Of a stretch of 64,000 bases of DNA, positions 46,482 to 54,868 are shown in pieces. Both the position numbers and the translations under genes were made by a program. Below the pieces are notes generated by a model. It saw nothing but the letters and a program-made list of their open reading frames with translations, made no database searches and was not told where the DNA came from. Position 1 is the first letter of the stretch. Each line of letters opens with the position of its first letter. Source of the stretch: Ravibacter sp964559125 (GTDB lineage: Bacteria; Bacteroidota; Bacteroidia; Cytophagales; Spirosomataceae). The stretch is from contig CAZLGW010000026.1 in NCBI GenBank assembly GCA_964559125.1, positions 14,136-78,135 of the forward strand, given 5' to 3'.

Positions 46482-47732
46482 ATGTTGGCAAAAAGTTTCA
46501 GTTTCTTCTTTTTTCTCAAGCAAACCCGGAATCTTGAATCTGGGAAACGTCACATTTACATTCGGATAACCGTCGACGGAAAATCTGTTGAAATATCTAC
46601 CAAGGTTACCTGGCCGATCAACCGATGGAACCCCAAGTCGGGCAGAACAATCGGAAACAGGGAAGACGCCAAAACCGTAAATGCCTACCTGGACACACTG
46701 GCCAACAAAATTTACGAGTCGCATAAGTCGCTGCTTGAAGCCAATAAGCCGGTTACAGCAATCGCTGTAAAAAACTACCTCAACGGACTCGGAATAGAAG
46801 GAGAAAAGAAAATGCTCCTGGAAGAATTCCAGGCACATAATAACCAGATGGAAGCGCTGGTAGGGCGCGAATATGCTCCCTTAACCATGAAGCGCTATAA
46901 GACTTCTCTGGAGCATACCCGTGAATTCATCGAATGGAAATACGGTGCGCCTGACATGGAAATCCAAAAACTTGACTACGAATTCATCTCGGAATACGCA
47001 TTTTGGTTGAAGACAGCCCGGAAATGTAACCACAACACGGCCATGAAGTACCTCAGTAATGTAAAGAAGATTGTACTGTTGTGCGTTCGCAAAAAATGGC
47101 TCAAAAAAGATCCCTTTGAAGACTTCAAGATCAAAAAGAAGGAAGTGATCCGATACCCGCTATCAGAAAGGGAGCTAAAAACAATTTCAGAAAAGAAATT
47201 CGATATAGAGCGAATTGAGCAGGTAAGAGATATTTTCTTATTCAGCTGTTATACAGGACTATCTTATATCGATACCAAACAGCTCGAACCCGGCAATATC
47301 GCCATCGGGATAGACGGAGAAAAATGGCTTTTTACCGCCCGACAAAAAACCGACTCCCCTACTGCTGTTCCACTACTACCTAAGGCATTAGAAATTATTA
47401 AGAAGTATCAAGATCATCCATATTGTCGGGTGAGCGGCAAATTGCTCCCAGTGATCAGCAATCAAAAAATGAATGCCTACCTAAAGGAAATCGCGGATTT
47501 ATGCAATATTCGTAAAGTACTCACTTTTCATATTGCCAGGCACACATTCGCGACAACCGTAACCTTGGAGAATGCTGTTCCTCTCGAAACCGTCTCAAAA
47601 CTGCTCGGACACCGCTCGATCCGACAGACTCAGCATTACGCAAAAGTTCAGCATATGAAAATAAGCAATGACATGCAGGCATTGAAAGAGAGATTGGCAT
47701 TGCCTAAGGATGGAGTAGTAAAAAACCCCTGA
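46482..47732 (+). CDS. Tyrosine site-specific recombinase (integrase) of the CTn family
   Basis: 416 residues. Arm-binding N-terminus (KRHIYIRITVDGKSVEISTKVTW), core-binding SAM-like domain (about 115-215), catalytic domain with box II HIARHTF and LGHRSIRQTQHYAKV holding the nucleophile Tyr. At box I the usual TGLR reads TGLSYID, so the first catalytic Arg is Ser. This substitution is known for the CTnDOT integrase. ATG 46482 is preferred to a TTG 24 bases upstream. It integrates and excises the element at tRNA-His. It lies directly next to the tRNA, as is usual. Confidence 0.93.
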   Translation: MLAKSFSFFFFLKQTRNLESGKRHIYIRITVDGKSVEISTKVTWPINRWNPKSGRTIGNREDAKTVNAYLDTLANKIYESHKSLLEANKPVTAIAVKNYLNGLGIEGEKKMLLEEFQAHNNQMEALVGREYAPLTMKRYKTSLEHTREFIEWKYGAPDMEIQKLDYEFISEYAFWLKTARKCNHNTAMKYLSNVKKIVLLCVRKKWLKKDPFEDFKIKKKEVIRYPLSERELKTISEKKFDIERIEQVRDIFLFSCYTGLSYIDTKQLEPGNIAIGIDGEKWLFTARQKTDSPTAVPLLPKALEIIKKYQDHPYCRVSGKLLPVISNQKMNAYLKEIADLCNIRKVLTFHIARHTFATTVTLENAVPLETVSKLLGHRSIRQTQHYAKVQHMKISNDMQALKERLALPKDGVVKNP

Positions 47733-48055
47733 AGACGCCACAAGCCCTTTTGCCGAATGGTTTAACAGCCTGGGGAACCAGGCGGCGGCTAAGGTCACAA
47801 CTTATCTCTCCCGGATAGAAGCAGGGAACACTTCCTCTTTGAAAAGCCTGGGAGATGGGATATATGAAAGCCGTATCGACTGGGGGGCCCGGATATAGAA
47901 TCTATCTGGGTCAGGAAGGGAGGCAATTGATTATCCTACTCGGAGGGGGTGCTAAAAAGCAACAGCAAAGAGATATCTCTGTCGCCAAGGAGCTCTGGAA
48001 GGAATATAAGCAACGTCAAAAAAAAAGCGAACATGATACTGACGCGAAGTTTTAA
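47722..48055 (+). pseudogene. HigB/RelE-like toxin, broken (no start, +1 frameshift)
   Basis: Frame 47722-47900 reads FAEWFNSLGNQAAAKVTTYL, then SRIEAGNTSSLKSLGDGIYESRIDWG, the known HigB-type pattern. At the G6 run (47882-47887) one extra G shifts the frame. The protein then continues in the next frame as PGYRIYLGQEGRQLIILLGGG..KQQQRDISVAKELWKEYKQR to the stop at 48055. There is also no start codon after the in-frame stop at 47719; the first 10-15 residues appear to have been replaced by the end of the integrase gene. The gene cannot make an intact toxin. Confidence 0.75.
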
Positions 48056-48356
48056 AGATACAATTAAAGATTGAGCCTTGCGTGACCCCGGATTCCGCGA
48101 AAGTTTACTGCGCGAAAGCATCGAGCTTATGCTGGCCGGCGACGTTGAGGTCGGAAAAAATATGCTTAGGAATTATATCAACGCTACAGTCGGATTTGAA
48201 GAACTCGGAGCGCTCTCAGCTAAATCGCCCAAGAGCCTGATACGGATGTTTGGCCCCAAAGGGAATCCTACCTCTGCCAATCTCTTTGAAATCATTAAGA
48301 AACTCCAGGAAAGAGAGGGGGTGGAATTTGAGGTGCGGGCTGTTAGGCTGGGTTAG
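48033..48356 (+). pseudogene. HigA-like antitoxin with in-frame TGA
   Basis: ATG 48033 gives MILTRSFKDTIKD, then TGA at 48072-48074. The same frame continues ALRDPGFRESLLRESIELML, DVEVGKNMLRNYINATVGFEELG and SPKSLIRMFGPKGNPTSANLF, the helix-turn-helix of the addiction-module antidote family. The family normally has a charged residue such as Arg at the TGA position, so CGA to TGA is the likely change. A shorter product from TTG 48078 would keep most of the DNA-binding domain. The reading frame overlaps the toxin remnant, as in intact pairs. Confidence 0.7.
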
Positions 48357-48500
48357 CGGTTTGGATATTGCCTGCGGAGTTTTTTTGTACTAACGCTGAT
48401 ACGAAGAACGAAAAGCTGAATCTTGCACAAATGTTTAATCAAAGCTGTTGCCCCGCTTTTGCCAATAAGATGTTGGCGTAGTTGTATACCCTGCATTATG
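48357..48500. other. Short non-coding stretch before the intron remnant
   Basis: No gene is visible. It may contain the degraded upstream part of the group II intron, but no reverse-transcriptase motif can be read in any frame. Confidence 0.4.
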
Positions 48501-48580
48501 AAGAGCCGTATGAATCCAGAGAGGAGGTTTACGTACGTTCCGCCGGAGGCTTAGGGGGTGAAATTCCCCTTCTACTCGAC
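48501..48580 (+). mobile_element. 3' end of a group II intron (domains V and VI only)
   Basis: The sequence begins AAGAGCCGTATGAATC, pairs with GGTTTACGTACGTTC as a domain V-like hairpin (the catalytic AGC triad is in GAGCCG), and continues with GGGGGTGAAATTCCCC and the end CTACTCGAC. This order, domain V, a G-rich stem with a GTGAAA loop, and CTACTCGAC, is the well-known 3' terminus of bacterial group II introns. The reverse-transcriptase gene and domains I-IV are absent, so this is a scar. It ends inside the stop codon of the ATPase gene on the other strand. Confidence 0.65.
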
Positions 48581-51500
48581 TATTTTAGTTTTTCGTTTAT
48601 TAGTTCCTCAAATTGATTAAAAGTTTGTACTTTGGCATTGTCTGTCCGTTCCCAAACAAGTTTGTTGATTTTATATTTGTAAGATTTGTTTTCAAATTCT
48701 AGCAATATATTTTGCGTATCATTTTCGGTAAGATTTTCTGCAATGAAGTTCTCTGTTTCGTTGTATCGATCATTTAGTAGTTCTTTGATGTCTAAAACAA
48801 ATCGAGACTTTTCTTTGAAGTTGTCCGAAGTAGAATTTGAGATATCAGGAAATACACATAGAACATATTTTTCTTTACAATTTACTGCTGTTTCCACTTG
48901 TTTTTTTGTCATTAATACATAGCTCCCATTTTTACTTCTTGACTTTATTTCCAAACGTATTCCTATTTCTAATAGCGAAGTCATAAGTAAAAAATCTTGT
49001 CCGTTATCTGCGACCTTTGCCTCACCTCCTATCAGTATAGAAAAAATATCTTCGACAGTTTTCCCCAAACTTCTGTAAAATTTTGACTGTTCTATTTTAT
49101 CATCTTCTTTTTTTAAGTTTTCCAAAATAGAATTCATCAATATATTCTTACTTTTTTCATCGTGCTTGTCAACAACTTCAGCAATTTTAGATAACTGAAT
49201 TAGATACCCGCTATGGATAATTTTGCCTGATTGCTCTTTTTCAGCAATGCTTAAAGTATTATAGGCAACACCTGCTCTTACGTCAAAAAAACGACCAAAT
49301 GATTGTTTTATTTTTTGTTTTTCGCTTTCATCGGCCTTAGATATTTTTTTTGAAATCCAATTATCTAAATCTCTAATCGCTTGTTTAATATTTACGTCTA
49401 AACTATCACGAAATTTCATCACAACTTCGTCAAGTCTTTTGCAAATGTCTTCCGTGTCTTTTTGTTCTTTAAGTAAAATATTAACGCCTGTATGTCTCAA
49501 AATATTTTTGTAATCATATTCTTGTCCGAAATTCACTAAAATATTTTTCAGGTCTTTCGATATCCGTCTCTCATAATTTTCCTTGTTCTCTTCTCTCTCA
49601 TATTCGTCTTTATCATCTACATCATTGTAAATATTATTGTTATAAATGCAAAATTTATTGTTTTGATTTGGAATAATTGCGTATTTAGTCAATAAATCTT
49701 TGTAATAAGTTTCAACAAAAGATATTATTGAGTTAATAAATTCATCTACTTCGTTATCATTATTTGGAATATAATCTCGATTGAATATCAATAATGAAAA
49801 TGAATTTAAGTCTTTCAAGCCGTTATCTCCATTAAATTTTGATAGGATATGATTTACTAGCCAATCATTTGCGCTATCCCATTCAAAGTCTTCTGCATTT
49901 AGGATAGTTACATCTATACTCCTACTATTTTGTTCATCTATTGGGTAAAATTTTAGTGCTATTCTATGCAATTCGGCCTGTTTTACCAAATTTCTTTTGT
50001 TACTGTAAGAAATTAAACGAAGTATTGCGGATAGAAATTTGATTTCCGTATCTACTTTCCCATCTTTAATAAATTTTTCTATTGCAGATTTAACAGTATT
50101 TGAAATTTTAGTATTGCTTTTCTCGCTATCACTTATAAAAACCTCTTCAAATTCAGGTTTTACTAAAATTTTAGAATAATCATATTCTGCGCCAAACAAT
50201 TTAACTGTTTCAATCAATTCAGCAGGAATATTTTTATTTTTATACAATTCGTTTTTCAAAACATAATTACCCTCCAAATTTGGTAAAATGCAATACGGGT
50301 TTTCATGTCTTGTTAATAAATCAAGGTTTTCATCTTCAATGAATTGTACAATTTCCTTTATCTTATAGATTGTTTCTGTAATGTCGCCATTAAAAAAAGA
50401 CTCACTTGTTGATTGTAAATTATTATTCTCACCTTGGACTAAATCAACTAATTTTTCAATATCAAAACAAAAATCTGTTTCCCAAGATTTGTATTCTGTC
50501 TTATTAGGGTGAATAATATTCTGCCAAACTTCAGCTTGTCCTAATACTGGTATTTTATCGCCAATCATTGAATAGCATAAATTCCAATATTTTTCAAATT
50601 GTTTATCGTCTTCATAGTACGGAAACAAAGTATCTTTAGGTTTGATACTAATTTCGCCTTTGGCAGGTTGAACTATTTCTGAATTTAAAATCTTTGCTCG
50701 TATTTTTTGTTGAATCTCCTTAAACCAAACCCTATCTACTACATTTGGCATACTTGACTTTGCCAAGAAGTGAATATTTTGCCAATTATTCTTAGAAGCA
50801 TAAGCAAGTAATGATAAATAAAGGTCGATTACATTTTCGTAAATTTTCTTATTTAACTTTGCTTTTTTTATTGCAATTTCATTATCTCTTAAATCGGTAT
50901 CAGATTCTATAAAAAGACCGTCTCTTGCCTCTGTTGGATTAAAAAGAGGGCTATTAACAATTACGGGAAATTTAAAACTATCCTCATTTACTAGAGGAAA
51001 GGAAATATATTGAGTTGCTAATTTGTCGTCAAACATTTGAAATGAAGTAGTAGAATCTTCATCAACAAGGATTGGAACTGCAATTTGGTAAGCATTATAT
51101 TTGGAAGATACAACGACAATCTGTAAATGCTCGCTATTTTCGTAAATATCTACAATATTTACACCTTCTGATAGATTTGGTGATACCTTTTTAAATACCT
51201 TCTCTTCTTCACGAATATTAAGTTTTACAGACTTTATTATATCAACAAATGCAAGTGTATAATATATTGATTTTAATAAATCTTGAACTCCACTCTCTGC
51301 ATTTTTTTTTGCTATTTCATTCTCATTAAAAATATACTTGAAAGTGGTATAAAACTCTCTTGGTTTAAATGAAATAAAATCAATTTTGCTTAAATTTTCA
51401 ATTTTATTAAAAACTTCAAACGAAGTCCTAATTTTTTTTTCCATCAAAGGTAAAGTATCAGCATCTCTGTCTAAATCAATTTCAAGTATAGCAAATTTAC

Positions 51501-51942
51501 TATCTTCTTTTTTATAGACTGTTTTTAAGTATATGGTTTTACTCAAAAGGTAAGTTGTCATAAAACCAGTACCGAACTTACCTGTTTTTAATAGAAACTT
51601 TTGTAATTCATCATTTTCAATATTTTCGCCTGATGTGATTTTTTCTAAAAACTCAAATTTTTCATTATCACTGTAATCGGGTGTTTTAGAAGAATCTTTT
51701 GTAAGTAAACCTATTATGTCTTCTTCGGAAAAAGGCATACCATTATGAGAGAATTCTATATATTCATCTGTTAATTGAATTACTACGTCAACGCCCTCTG
51801 TAAAAGCACAATCTTTCGCATTTTGAAGTAATTCCCAAATCCATCTTTTTGTAGCATTGGCGTTTGGTTCAGCAAACTCGGCTAATATGTCCTTGGCAAT
51901 TCGTTTTGGTAAATTGTCTATAAGTTTTTGGTAGATTGTCAT
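48580..51942 (-). CDS. Sacsin/HSP90-like (GHKL) ATPase with DUF3883-like C-terminus, candidate defence protein
   Basis: 1120 residues. The N-terminal ATPase shows the GHKL N-box (RWIWELLQNAKDCAF, E37/N41), the second loop EFSHNGMPFSEEDI (HNG at 66-68) and GKFGTGFMTTY (121-127), as in sacsin and HSP90-like proteins. A long middle part of charged helices is not recognised. Near 985-1065 lies a DUF3883-like domain: AKVADNGQDFLL, then RLEIKSRSKNGSYVLMTKKQ and YVLCVFPD. The Asp and E-x-K suggest a PD-(D/E)XK nuclease-like core. Base composition is visibly much richer in A and T than all neighbours, so it was acquired separately. Similar ATPase-DUF3883 proteins occur in mobile defence loci (inference). 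Its stop codon touches the intron remnant. Confidence 0.85.
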   Translation of the reverse strand: MTIYQKLIDNLPKRIAKDILAEFAEPNANATKRWIWELLQNAKDCAFTEGVDVVIQLTDEYIEFSHNGMPFSEEDIIGLLTKDSSKTPDYSDNEKFEFLEKITSGENIENDELQKFLLKTGKFGTGFMTTYLLSKTIYLKTVYKKEDSKFAILEIDLDRDADTLPLMEKKIRTSFEVFNKIENLSKIDFISFKPREFYTTFKYIFNENEIAKKNAESGVQDLLKSIYYTLAFVDIIKSVKLNIREEEKVFKKVSPNLSEGVNIVDIYENSEHLQIVVVSSKYNAYQIAVPILVDEDSTTSFQMFDDKLATQYISFPLVNEDSFKFPVIVNSPLFNPTEARDGLFIESDTDLRDNEIAIKKAKLNKKIYENVIDLYLSLLAYASKNNWQNIHFLAKSSMPNVVDRVWFKEIQQKIRAKILNSEIVQPAKGEISIKPKDTLFPYYEDDKQFEKYWNLCYSMIGDKIPVLGQAEVWQNIIHPNKTEYKSWETDFCFDIEKLVDLVQGENNNLQSTSESFFNGDITETIYKIKEIVQFIEDENLDLLTRHENPYCILPNLEGNYVLKNELYKNKNIPAELIETVKLFGAEYDYSKILVKPEFEEVFISDSEKSNTKISNTVKSAIEKFIKDGKVDTEIKFLSAILRLISYSNKRNLVKQAELHRIALKFYPIDEQNSRSIDVTILNAEDFEWDSANDWLVNHILSKFNGDNGLKDLNSFSLLIFNRDYIPNNDNEVDEFINSIISFVETYYKDLLTKYAIIPNQNNKFCIYNNNIYNDVDDKDEYEREENKENYERRISKDLKNILVNFGQEYDYKNILRHTGVNILLKEQKDTEDICKRLDEVVMKFRDSLDVNIKQAIRDLDNWISKKISKADESEKQKIKQSFGRFFDVRAGVAYNTLSIAEKEQSGKIIHSGYLIQLSKIAEVVDKHDEKSKNILMNSILENLKKEDDKIEQSKFYRSLGKTVEDIFSILIGGEAKVADNGQDFLLMTSLLEIGIRLEIKSRSKNGSYVLMTKKQVETAVNCKEKYVLCVFPDISNSTSDNFKEKSRFVLDIKELLNDRYNETENFIAENLTENDTQNILLEFENKSYKYKINKLVWERTDNAKVQTFNQFEELINEKLK

Positions 51943-52298
51943 TCTGTATGTCTGTACGAAGTCTTTGTTAAAATTACGCCTAATTAGTTATACGCACTAA
52001 GAATCATAAATCATTTCGCCAGTAGAACATCCTTGGGTTGTGGATTGGCGAAACAGCCGCTGCGTATTATTTTCAAGTAGTACTCCAGGATTCTGATAGA
52101 AAATATCTCGCATAGGAGCATCTACGGCGGAGCCGGGCGCTTATCACCGGCATTTCGTATAAGAACATGGTACTTCATTTAGAGGAGCTGACCCCGAGGA
52201 GGTGACTATTGCTTTTAAACGCCAATATAGTGAATAGTTAAAAACTTTCTAATATTCGTTTTATTTTTTGATCGTACGATATGCAAAGCAACTGTTTA
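51943..52298. other. Intergenic region upstream of the AT-rich ATPase gene
   Basis: No gene seen. An 8-bp dyad, TTTCGCCA (52014-52021) and TGGCGAAA (52046-52053), lies about 70-110 bases upstream of the ATPase start. A TAATTTTA sequence on the minus strand is a near match to the -7 element. Composition changes from AT-rich back to normal within this gap. Confidence 0.4.
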
Positions 52299-52589
52299 TT
52301 AAGCGTCATATTTCCTCACCACCACCTTCGTCCCCTTATAGTAGTCATACGTCGGCCTATACTCAATATACCCAAACTCCACCAACTCCCGAACACACTT
52401 ATGATAGGTGGGTAGCCCCCTGATCCGGGCCAGTACCATAACCTGCCGCCTACTGATAGTAACCGGGTTCTTTCTGCCGTTTTGCTTCCATAGGTGCACA
52501 AAGGCCATATACATACCCAAGTGCCAGACATTTACCCGCTTGTCTTGCCAGATTTCAAAATCTGGCCGTCGCTCTCCTCTCCCTTCCAT
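52299..52589 (-). CDS. Small winged-helix-like protein, copy 1
   Basis: 96 residues. It has the pattern LGMYMAFVHLWKQNGRKNPVTISRRQVMVLARIRGLPTYHKCVRELVEFGYIEYRP followed by a basic strand (GTKVVVRKYDA). This looks like a winged helix: a recognition helix (TYHKCVREL) and wing (GYIEYRP...). It is clearly a paralogue of the protein at 52912-53271. It is the last gene of the leftward operon and ends facing the cargo gene. Probably a DNA-binding regulator of the element; not a family I can name. Confidence 0.7.
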   Translation of the reverse strand: MEGRGERRPDFEIWQDKRVNVWHLGMYMAFVHLWKQNGRKNPVTISRRQVMVLARIRGLPTYHKCVRELVEFGYIEYRPTYDYYKGTKVVVRKYDA

Positions 52590-52593
52590 CCCA

Positions 52594-52860
52594 CTAACTT
52601 TTGTTTTTGCTCAGCATCGCTTCCACATCGCTGTACCGGTAAAAGTGGATGCTGCCCACCTTGGTATATTTCAAATCCCCGGAGATCCGCATCTGCTGAA
52701 GCGTCCCCGGCGAAATGCTCAGGAGCTTTCGTACCTGGGCGCTCCTGAGCCATTTGGTATGTGAGGTCGGGCTATCTTTAGACAGAAGCACCTTCACCTC
52801 CCCGATCAGTTCATTTTTGAATGCCCACAAATCTTCCTTGGTTAAAATCTCCACACCCAT
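52594..52860 (-). CDS. Excisionase-like helix-turn-helix protein
   Basis: 88 residues with a charged N-terminal helix and a C-terminal MerR/excisionase-type domain: WLRSAQVRKLLSISPGTLQQMRISGDLKYTKVGSIHFYRYSDVEAML. This is the HTH_17-type arrangement used by recombination directionality factors in Bacteroidota elements. It may help integrase excise the element or control tra genes. It lies four bases upstream of the copy 1 winged-helix gene in the same direction. Confidence 0.85.
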   Translation of the reverse strand: MGVEILTKEDLWAFKNELIGEVKVLLSKDSPTSHTKWLRSAQVRKLLSISPGTLQQMRISGDLKYTKVGSIHFYRYSDVEAMLSKNKS

Positions 52861-52911
52861 GATTCAAAAATTTTATTGTCTTCTAAACTATCCCGCGTAT
52901 TGTACGCTCAT

Positions 52912-53271
52912 TCAGATAAGGCTATCGGTTAGGTACACTTTACTAGGCCGCCGGTTATTATTCGACGGCTCATAACGGATGTACCCATACTCGCACAGTT
53001 CCCGCATGTATTTGTAATAGGTCTCCCGGCAGGAGAACTTGGCGGGTCCAATCATCTCATGGCTGTAAACCGTTAATGGGCCGGGATTATGCTGCCGACT
53101 CCATTGATAAAGCAAGGCAGCATAAAGCCCGATATGCGTGCTATTGATACGCGGATCCTTTGCAGCCAGCCTGAAAAAACGATCAAGCAACTTTGCCTGG
53201 CAAACAGGATCAGGCCACAGACAACCCCCGCTTTTTCCGGGCTCTCCCGGGCTTTTCCCCTTCTCCCTCAT
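52912..53271 (-). CDS. Small winged-helix-like protein, copy 2
   Basis: 119 residues. From about residue 45 it aligns with copy 1: IGLYAALLYQWSRQHNPGPLTVYSHEMIGPAKFSCRETYYKYMRELCEYGYIRYEPS. Shared features are (I/L)G.Y.A....W, TY.K..REL.E.GYI.Y.P and a basic end. The ATG at 53271 overlaps the preceding gene by 62 bases; a TTG about 90 bases further in is an alternative start. DNA-binding by fold inference only. Confidence 0.65.
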   Translation of the reverse strand: MREKGKSPGEPGKSGGCLWPDPVCQAKLLDRFFRLAAKDPRINSTHIGLYAALLYQWSRQHNPGPLTVYSHEMIGPAKFSCRETYYKYMRELCEYGYIRYEPSNNNRRPSKVYLTDSLI

Positions 53272-53980
53272 TCTGCTGTTGCTTCTGCCCTTGCTCTTCC
53301 TGCTGTTTCTGACCTTGCTTTTTGTTTAAAGACACCCGGTTTTGATTTTCATCATACACCCGGACGGTCTTAAATCGCGGATGCGCTTCGATGTAGCGGC
53401 GCACCTGGTTTCCCTCGCTCTCCAAAGTGACTGCATGCCGGTTGCCTTTCTTTAAAGAATCGATCATGCGCTGCCGGTCTGGTTCCTGCGTGAGCTCCTT
53501 GATCGGTAGTTTCTTGAGGGCATCCTCTAAGTTATAGCCGTAATTCTGGTGAAACTGCTTGAGCTTGTAATTCCCCGCCGGGTCCGTATTCTTAAAATCC
53601 ATCTGTACCCAGGCATTGTAAACCTGCCCTTCCTTATTAGTCAGGTCTTTGTTGACAGCCCGGCCGCTCAGTAGGTTGACCGCTTCTTTTAACGTAAAGT
53701 TGTTGGTCTTATCGATATGAAAGGTACGGCCAAGCTTTTCATCCTGCCCGTCTTTGGCAAGCGATACCAGGTAGCTGTTGAAAAAATACCGGTCTGTTGT
53801 AGCTGACCGTTTAAAATTGAGTGCAGTGGTTGCCTCATCTTTTCCGAAGCTGGCCCGGTGCTGCAGGCTGAATTCAGGAGCTTGTTTCTGTAGGTTCTCC
53901 TTTAGCTGCTCTTCCAGCCCTTCTCCAAAACCGGCGTATTTGACCTGGTCTTTCAGGTATTCAAAATTTTGCTGATTCAT
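53210..53980 (-). CDS. Tra-region accessory protein, DUF3945-like
   Basis: 256 residues, cytoplasmic. Blocks DRYFFNSYLVSLAKDGQDEKLGRTFHIDKTNNFTLKEAVNLLSGRAVNKDL and a C-terminal RRYIEAHPRFKTVRVYDENQNRV resemble DUF3945-type proteins found in Bacteroidota conjugative elements. The end is a Gln/Lys/Glu-rich low-complexity tail (KKQGQKQQEEQGQKQQQNEG) and a basic terminus. It lies 32 bases after traN. Role in transfer unknown. Confidence 0.7.
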   Translation of the reverse strand: MNQQNFEYLKDQVKYAGFGEGLEEQLKENLQKQAPEFSLQHRASFGKDEATTALNFKRSATTDRYFFNSYLVSLAKDGQDEKLGRTFHIDKTNNFTLKEAVNLLSGRAVNKDLTNKEGQVYNAWVQMDFKNTDPAGNYKLKQFHQNYGYNLEDALKKLPIKELTQEPDRQRMIDSLKKGNRHAVTLESEGNQVRRYIEAHPRFKTVRVYDENQNRVSLNKKQGQKQQEEQGQKQQQNEGEGEKPGRARKKRGLSVA

Positions 53981-54012
53981 GGCTTTATAAAGGTTTTAAA
54001 AATTTGATTGTT

Positions 54013-54834
54013 TTATTCACTTAGCGGTCTGGCCCATAGGATGGCCTTGTCTGCAACCTGGAGCTCCAAATGCCGCGCGCCGTTTTGCTCTTTTGTCTGT
54101 ATGGCCAGGCGCTGGTTAGAGGCAAGCGTAAACTTTGGCAGTACAAACACTATGCGGTGCCCGGAACCGGATGGCACCTGAGCGGTATCATCCAGGCTGA
54201 AAACGGGCCGAACTTCCGTCAATTGCAGGGCCGTCCGCTTCGCGCGTTTTTTGTCACAGATAAAGAATCGAAGGCTTTCAAGGTCATAATCGAGCGAGGA
54301 GCGGTTGTCCAGCTCAAGTCCATACAAGAGTACATCCTGGCGCACATAGATCCCGGTCAACCGAAACACTACTTTCCCTTTCTTGTCTTTAATCCTTGGG
54401 GGTACCGGATCGCTGTTCTTAGCAGCTGCCGCCAGTTCTTTAAAGATATCCTGTCTTCCTCCCGAGCCCAGGATTGCTGCAACCGGTCGTTGCTGCCCGT
54501 CTCCGATTAGGATCGTCAGGTTTTCGGGATCCTGGTTATAGCTGACCAGGAAAGAGTATATCCTACCGTCCACGGTAATGATGGTCAGATTCGTCGGCTG
54601 AAAGCCTTCCCTTGCTGCCTTTACTTTCAGGATATTCTCCGCTGCGTTCGCCTTTTGGGCCAGGATATCCCGGCTACCTTTATCCACTCCTTTGATTTTG
54701 TCAGGAAACACCAAATGAGTCGTTTTACCTGTGGTGATTTGGATACGAAACGGCTTTATACCCGATAATTTTTCCTCTTGCCCTCTGGCCGTGAAACCCA
54801 CTAGCGAAAGGACTATCCACAATACCTTCTTCAT
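54013..54834 (-). CDS. traN: Conjugative transposon protein TraN
   Basis: 273 residues with a signal peptide (VLWIVLSLVGFTARGQ). The mature protein begins with the DUF4138/TraN pattern (IQITTGKTTHLVFPDKIKGVDKGSRDILAQKA..AENILKVKAA; FLVSYNQDPENLTI) and ends with strand-rich segments. TraN is the periplasmic/outer-membrane component corresponding to VirB9-like proteins of type IV secretion (inference from position). It follows TraM in the operon. Confidence 0.9.
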   Translation of the reverse strand: MKKVLWIVLSLVGFTARGQEEKLSGIKPFRIQITTGKTTHLVFPDKIKGVDKGSRDILAQKANAAENILKVKAAREGFQPTNLTIITVDGRIYSFLVSYNQDPENLTILIGDGQQRPVAAILGSGGRQDIFKELAAAAKNSDPVPPRIKDKKGKVVFRLTGIYVRQDVLLYGLELDNRSSLDYDLESLRFFICDKKRAKRTALQLTEVRPVFSLDDTAQVPSGSGHRIVFVLPKFTLASNQRLAIQTKEQNGARHLELQVADKAILWARPLSE

Positions 54835-54868
54835 TAATTCTATCAGGTTAGTTTTTTAAAAACTCGGC

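Noticed and set aside
48078..48356. TGA in the HigA-like gene read as a recoded codon (for example selenocysteine)
   Set aside because: No SECIS-like structure, the family has Arg or another ordinary residue there, and the neighbouring toxin is also broken; decay is simpler.
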